Of a stretch of 11,496 nucleotides of DNA, positions 7,992-11,496 are shown one piece after another. This DNA comes from Acanthamoeba lenticulata (lineage: Eukaryota > Discosea > Longamoebia > Acanthamoebidae): contig NAVB01004956.1 of the NCBI GenBank assembly GCA_002179805.1, positions 1 to 11,496 of the forward strand, written 5' to 3'. Both the position numbers and the translations under genes were made by a program. Every line of letters starts with the position of its first letter. Within the stretch, counting starts at the first letter, position 1. The notes beneath the pieces are model-generated. The model was not told where the DNA came from. It ran no database searches and saw only the letters and a program-made list of their open reading frames with translations.

Positions 7992-8228
7992 GGAGAGCAC
8001 CAGTGTCCTTTCTCCACCAGGTCCTCCCCACCGCCAGGCAACACACGTTGTTTGCTAAAAGTAATGGATTTTTTATCGTCCTTTCTTTGGCGGGAAGCGC
8101 TGCTTTTTCTGTTGTAAAAGAAAAATGATTGTGAAAATAGGGTTGTGCCTTTCCCTCCTTTTTCCTTTGTTCGGGCCGAGAGATCGAAATCGCAGATTTT
8201 GTTTAGTTGCAGCGATTTTGTTCCTAAG
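7992..8228. promoter_or_regulatory. Divergent promoter between the FG/RGG gene and NOC1
   Basis: The 237 bp separate two start codons that face away from each other, so both promoters must lie here unless they extend into the genes. The centre (about 8040-8160) is AT-rich with T-runs. It contains a perfect E2F-type site (8086-8096). The minus-strand leader has no ATG at all before 7991, which supports that start. The plus side has one upstream ATG at 8125. Confidence 0.8.
8086..8096 (+). promoter_or_regulatory. E2F/DP-type binding site TTTGGCGGGAA
   Basis: An 11-bp perfect match to the classical E2F consensus TTTSSCGC / TTTGGCGGGAA, 95 bp upstream of one start codon and 133 bp upstream of the other. 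E2F/DP factors are widely conserved in eukaryotes, including amoebozoans. The site sits centrally in the divergent promoter, where it could act on both genes. Confidence 0.55.
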
Positions 8229-8280
8229 ATGCCGAAGCAGCCTCTCGTGGTCGCCAAATCTCGGAGGAGACCCAAGGTAG
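8125..8280 (+). other. Out-of-frame upstream ORF overlapping the NOC1 start
   Basis: An ATG at 8125 opens a 51-codon frame that passes over the NOC1 start at 8229 and stops at 8278-8280. If present in the mRNA it would compete with NOC1 translation. The transcription start may lie downstream of it, in which case it is irrelevant. Confidence 0.3.
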
Positions 8281-11200
8281 AGAAGCCGGATTATGAGCAA
8301 GATGTGGAGGCCAACGACGAGGCAGACAGCATGGTGAAGGAAGAAGAAGATGACGACGGTGATGCCGGGAGCGAAAATGAAACAGATTTTAATTCAAGCC
8401 GTAGCAAGAGAGCCAACGGACTTCCCTCAAAGATTGAGGACATCCAATTTGGGGCCTGGTATGAAAAGGAACCGGCTCTGCCACCGCTCACGGAGCGCGA
8501 CGAGAAGCTCGAGCGGCGCAAGCAGGAACGGTTGCGGAAGAAGCATGCCCGAAACAAGGGCAAGCTGACGGAGGAACAGGTGAAGGTCTCGACCGAGGCG
8601 AAGATCGCACAACTCACCACGAAGCTGAACCAAGCCAAGGCTGCCTACGAGCAGCGGGCTTCCGAACACTTCCAAGCGAGTACGCACTTGTCTGCCTGAC
8701 TGCTATGTTATTGGTCAGCTTATTTTTAACACACACACACACACACGACCACGCGTGCACACCTGCTCATCAAACAGAGCCGAAGAAGAGCAATCACAAG
8801 TGGCTCACGTCCGTGTTGAAGTCTGGCACAGGCGCCGATAAGATGGCCGCCATGACTATGCTCATCCAAGAGGATCCCTTCTTCTGCCTTCGGGTGCGCC
8901 CTTCATGTTCTCCTCCTTGGGCCGCTGTAGTATTAGATGGCGCACTCTCTTGTTGTGTCATTGGTGCTGATGAAGATGATGGTGGTCGATGTAGAACTTG
9001 GACACGTTGTTGGCTTTGGCCAAGAAGAAGGGAAGGCGCGAGGCCAGCATGGCCTGCGAGACCATCAAGGATCTGTTCATCACCAATCTCCTGCCCGACC
9101 GCAAGCTCAAGTACTTCAAGGACCAGCCGCTGGACCACCCGGGCGCCACGCTTGACCACCTGGTCCACTGGTACTTTGAGCACGAACTCAAGCTCAAGTA
9201 CGCCGAGTTCATCCAGGTCCTCGAAGTCAACGTCAAGGACACCGTGGCCACGCACCGACAGCAGATGGTCAAGCACATCTACGATCTCCTCTCCGAGAAG
9301 CCCGAGCAGGAGCGAACGCTTCTCTCCCTCATGGTCAACAAATTCGTACGCGCTCCCTTCACTCTCAACTACAGCATACGTCAGTAACCCTGACATGCTC
9401 TTCCTCTATAGGGTGATCTCGAGAAGAAGATCTCCAGCAGCATCGTGTATTTGATGACCAACCTCTTGGTCAAGCACCCCAACATGAAGCTGGCCGTGGT
9501 GAAGGAGGTGCAGCCGCTCCTCTACCGTCCCAACGTCTCCTTGCGTGCACAGTACGTGCGCGAGCCTCTTGTCTTTCTTTTGCGCGAGGCCTGAACATGT
9601 GTGAGCTGACGAGTCGTTTGTCATGCCAACTATCAAGGTATTGTGCGGTCATCTTTTTGAACCAGATCGTCCTCTCTGCCCGGGAGGGTGAACTCGCGTC
9701 GATGCTGCTTTCTGTGTACTTCAGTCTCTTCAGGCGCCTCCTCGAGGCCAAGGATGGTACTTGTCTCTTTTTCTCTCTTTTCTCCTGAGCCAGTGGAGCA
9801 GTCTCACTCACGATCCACAACAACAACAACAACAAACACAGTCCACACAAAGATGCTGTCGGCGCTCCTTACAGGCATCAGCCGCGCGTTCCCGTTCGCG
9901 CCGAGCACGGACCAGAAGTACGAAGAGCACATCAACTCGCTCTTCCGCATGGTGCACGTGACGACCTTCAACAAGAGCGTTCAGGCCCTGCTGGTGCTGC
10001 TGCAGCTGCTCTTCTCGCAGGCCAAGGCCGACGAGGAGCAGGACGCCACCAAGGCGCAGCAATTGAGCCCGGAGCAGAAGGAGGCCCACCGGCAGCGCAT
10101 GGAAGGCGTGGCCCGGCGGTTCTACCGCGCCCTCTACGGCAAGATGCTCTCCACGGAGCTGTTCAACTCGTCCAAGCAGCCGCTCTTCCTCAACATTCTC
10201 TTCAAGGCCATGAAGCTCGACACCAACGCCGCTCGTCTCAAGGCGTTCGTCAAGCGACTGCTGCAAGTGAGCGTCTACCAGAAGCCCGCCTTCATCTGCG
10301 GCGCGCTTCTCATGCTCTCCGAGGTCCGCCCCTCACTTTTAAAGAGTTATTATTATTTCTTTGTTGTTCTTTCTCAAATATTATATTATTATATTAATTT
10401 ATGAATTTATTTGCCAACAGTTGATCAAGCGTAAGCCCAAGCTCAAGGCGATGATCAACGAGAACCACGAGGTGAGCCGCACCATCGCCGAGGGAGGTGA
10501 CCAGCAAGAGGCAGCCAGCGATGCCGAGACGGCCATGCAGACCAGCGACACCGACCAGGGCTCGTCCGCAGCCAACGCCAAGGAGGCCGAGGGGAAGGAG
10601 GAGAAGGAAGAGGAGGAGGACGATGAGCTCGCAGGAAGCGAGGAGGACGCCGCTCAAGTGTCTGAGGACGCGGATGACAGCGGCTCCAAGGCGAAGGAGT
10701 CCGAGGTGTCGGTCGAGGCCAAGGAAAAAGACAAGGAGGGCGCGTGGCAACAGTTTTACGACCCGCATAAGGTGCGTGGCCCTGGCTTCCCGTGTGTGCG
10801 CCGGGGTTTATTTATTTATCATCTTTTTTCTCATTATTACTCTTCTACAATTTTATGATTTATTTATGATTTTCACAAACAGAGGGAACCCGAGTTCGCC
10901 AATGCCGACAAGAGCTGCACGTGGGAGCTCGTCGAGTTGCAGAAGCACTTCCACCCGTCGGTCGCCAAGTGGGCGGGGATGTTGCTCGAGGGCAAGCCCA
11001 TCTTCTACCAGGGCAACCCGCTGCAGGACTTCACGTTGACGGCCTTCCTCGATCGCTTCTCCTTCCGCAACCCCAAGCAAAAGGAGCGCGAGAAGGGCGG
11101 TACGCTGGCTTCTCTCCTCTCCTTGTTGCCAACTTGTTTGTCTTTCTTGTGCTTGTTGTCAGCAAGCCACTCACCTTTGCGCGCGTGGTCGCCACAGGCT

Positions 11201-11496
11201 CCCTGATGCAGCCCCTCACCGTACCGCATTGGATCAACAAGGAGCCCGTGAACAGGCCGCAGTTCCTGCAGCACAAGTGCGCCCCCCCCCCAAATTTTGC
11301 TTCGCCCTTTTGTGTACTACAGAAAGAGTCTCACAACCTCGACCGCAACAGGGAGAAAGTGCGAGATGAGGAGCAGTTCTTCTTCAAGTTCTTCTCGCAG
11401 AAGAAGATGCTGTCGAGGCTCATTGGCGACGACGAAAAGAAGACCAGCTCGCCGCTTGATGATGTTGACTTTGAGGGCGAGGTCGACCGGGAGACT
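8229..11496 (+). CDS. CEBPZ: NOC1/MAK21/CEBPZ ribosome-biogenesis factor, CBF/Mak21 family (3' end beyond window)
   Basis: Nucleolar assembly factor that, with NOC2, drives maturation and export of pre-60S ribosomal particles; named CCAAT-binding factor in vertebrates. Exons: 8229-8679, 8778-8893, 8995-9345, 9412-9551, 9638-9756, 9842-10323, 10421-10771, 10883-11099, 11198-11276, 11352 to window edge; 817 residues so far, every junction in phase. Landmarks shared with human CEBPZ: GAWYEKEP (human KWYDLEY), K-MAAM-LIQED, TLLALAKKKG, LLVKHPNMK, RAQYCAVIFLNQ, TKMLSALLTG, VQALLVLLQ, RLKAFVKRLLQV, ICGALLMLSE, HFHPSVAKWAG and NPLQDFTLTAFLDRF; the last six mark the CBF domain. Residues about 1-60 are basic then acidic. 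A highly acidic linker (about 575-655) has a counterpart in human. A charged ~25-residue insertion (about 453-480) is not in human. The start is the first in-frame ATG, with A at -3. The N-terminus is much shorter than in yeast or human. The gene shares its promoter with the FG/RGG gene. Confidence 0.95.
8729..8746. repeat. (AC)9 microsatellite in intron 1 of the CEBPZ gene
   Basis: A pure AC run of 18 nt inside the 98-bp intron 8680-8777, between a T-rich tract and the CAAACAG acceptor. Confidence 0.9.

Noticed and set aside
7661..8145. Starts at 7661 and 8145 for the flanking genes
   Set aside because: Both are GTG, not ATG. The first lies in a predicted intron and the second in the leader; the ATGs at 7991 and 8229 fit better.

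Overview
This window is the left end of a eukaryotic chromosome. It opens with 13 perfect CCCTAA units (TTAGGG on the other strand), then about 1 kb of gene-poor subtelomere, then three intron-rich protein genes packed closely together. GC-rich coding sequence, many 66-113 bp introns, very short intergenic gaps, TTAGGG telomeres and protein relationships to animals and amoebae suggest an amoebozoan, most likely Acanthamoeba. That genus call is inference from style, not a database match.

Layout. 1-81: telomere. 82-1125: subtelomere, holding a possible decayed non-LTR retrotransposon fragment (minus strand, 277-594), a diverged 26-bp direct repeat (652-677 and 751-776) and a short GC3-rich coding-like stretch. 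1126-3590 (minus): a complete 11-exon gene for a PDK1-type kinase with a C-terminal PH domain; all ten junctions were resolved from reading frame and family conservation, and one is a GC-AG intron. 3591-3696: a 106-bp gap that must hold both the 3' end of the upstream gene and the promoter of the kinase. 3697-7991 (minus): a predicted 5-exon gene for a ~1319-residue protein I cannot assign. It has an N-terminal membrane anchor, basic NLS-like clusters, a PP1-docking-like motif, a Ser-rich region with spaced S-[I/L]-F-G-P motifs, an acidic block and an RGG tail. 7992-8228: a 237-bp divergent promoter with a perfect E2F-type site. 8229-11496 (plus): ten exons of the NOC1/MAK21/CEBPZ ribosome-assembly factor, running off the window.

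The kinase (growth-factor/PI3K signalling), the putative pore or nuclear-envelope protein and the 60S assembly factor could all be linked to growth control, but only the shared promoter of the last two is direct evidence of co-regulation. Across the 23 introns placed here, none has the textbook GTAAGT donor: position +4 is a pyrimidine in all 23, and many introns carry a pyrimidine tract just after the donor. The two leading candidates for something undescribed are the membrane-anchored FG/RGG protein and this donor architecture.
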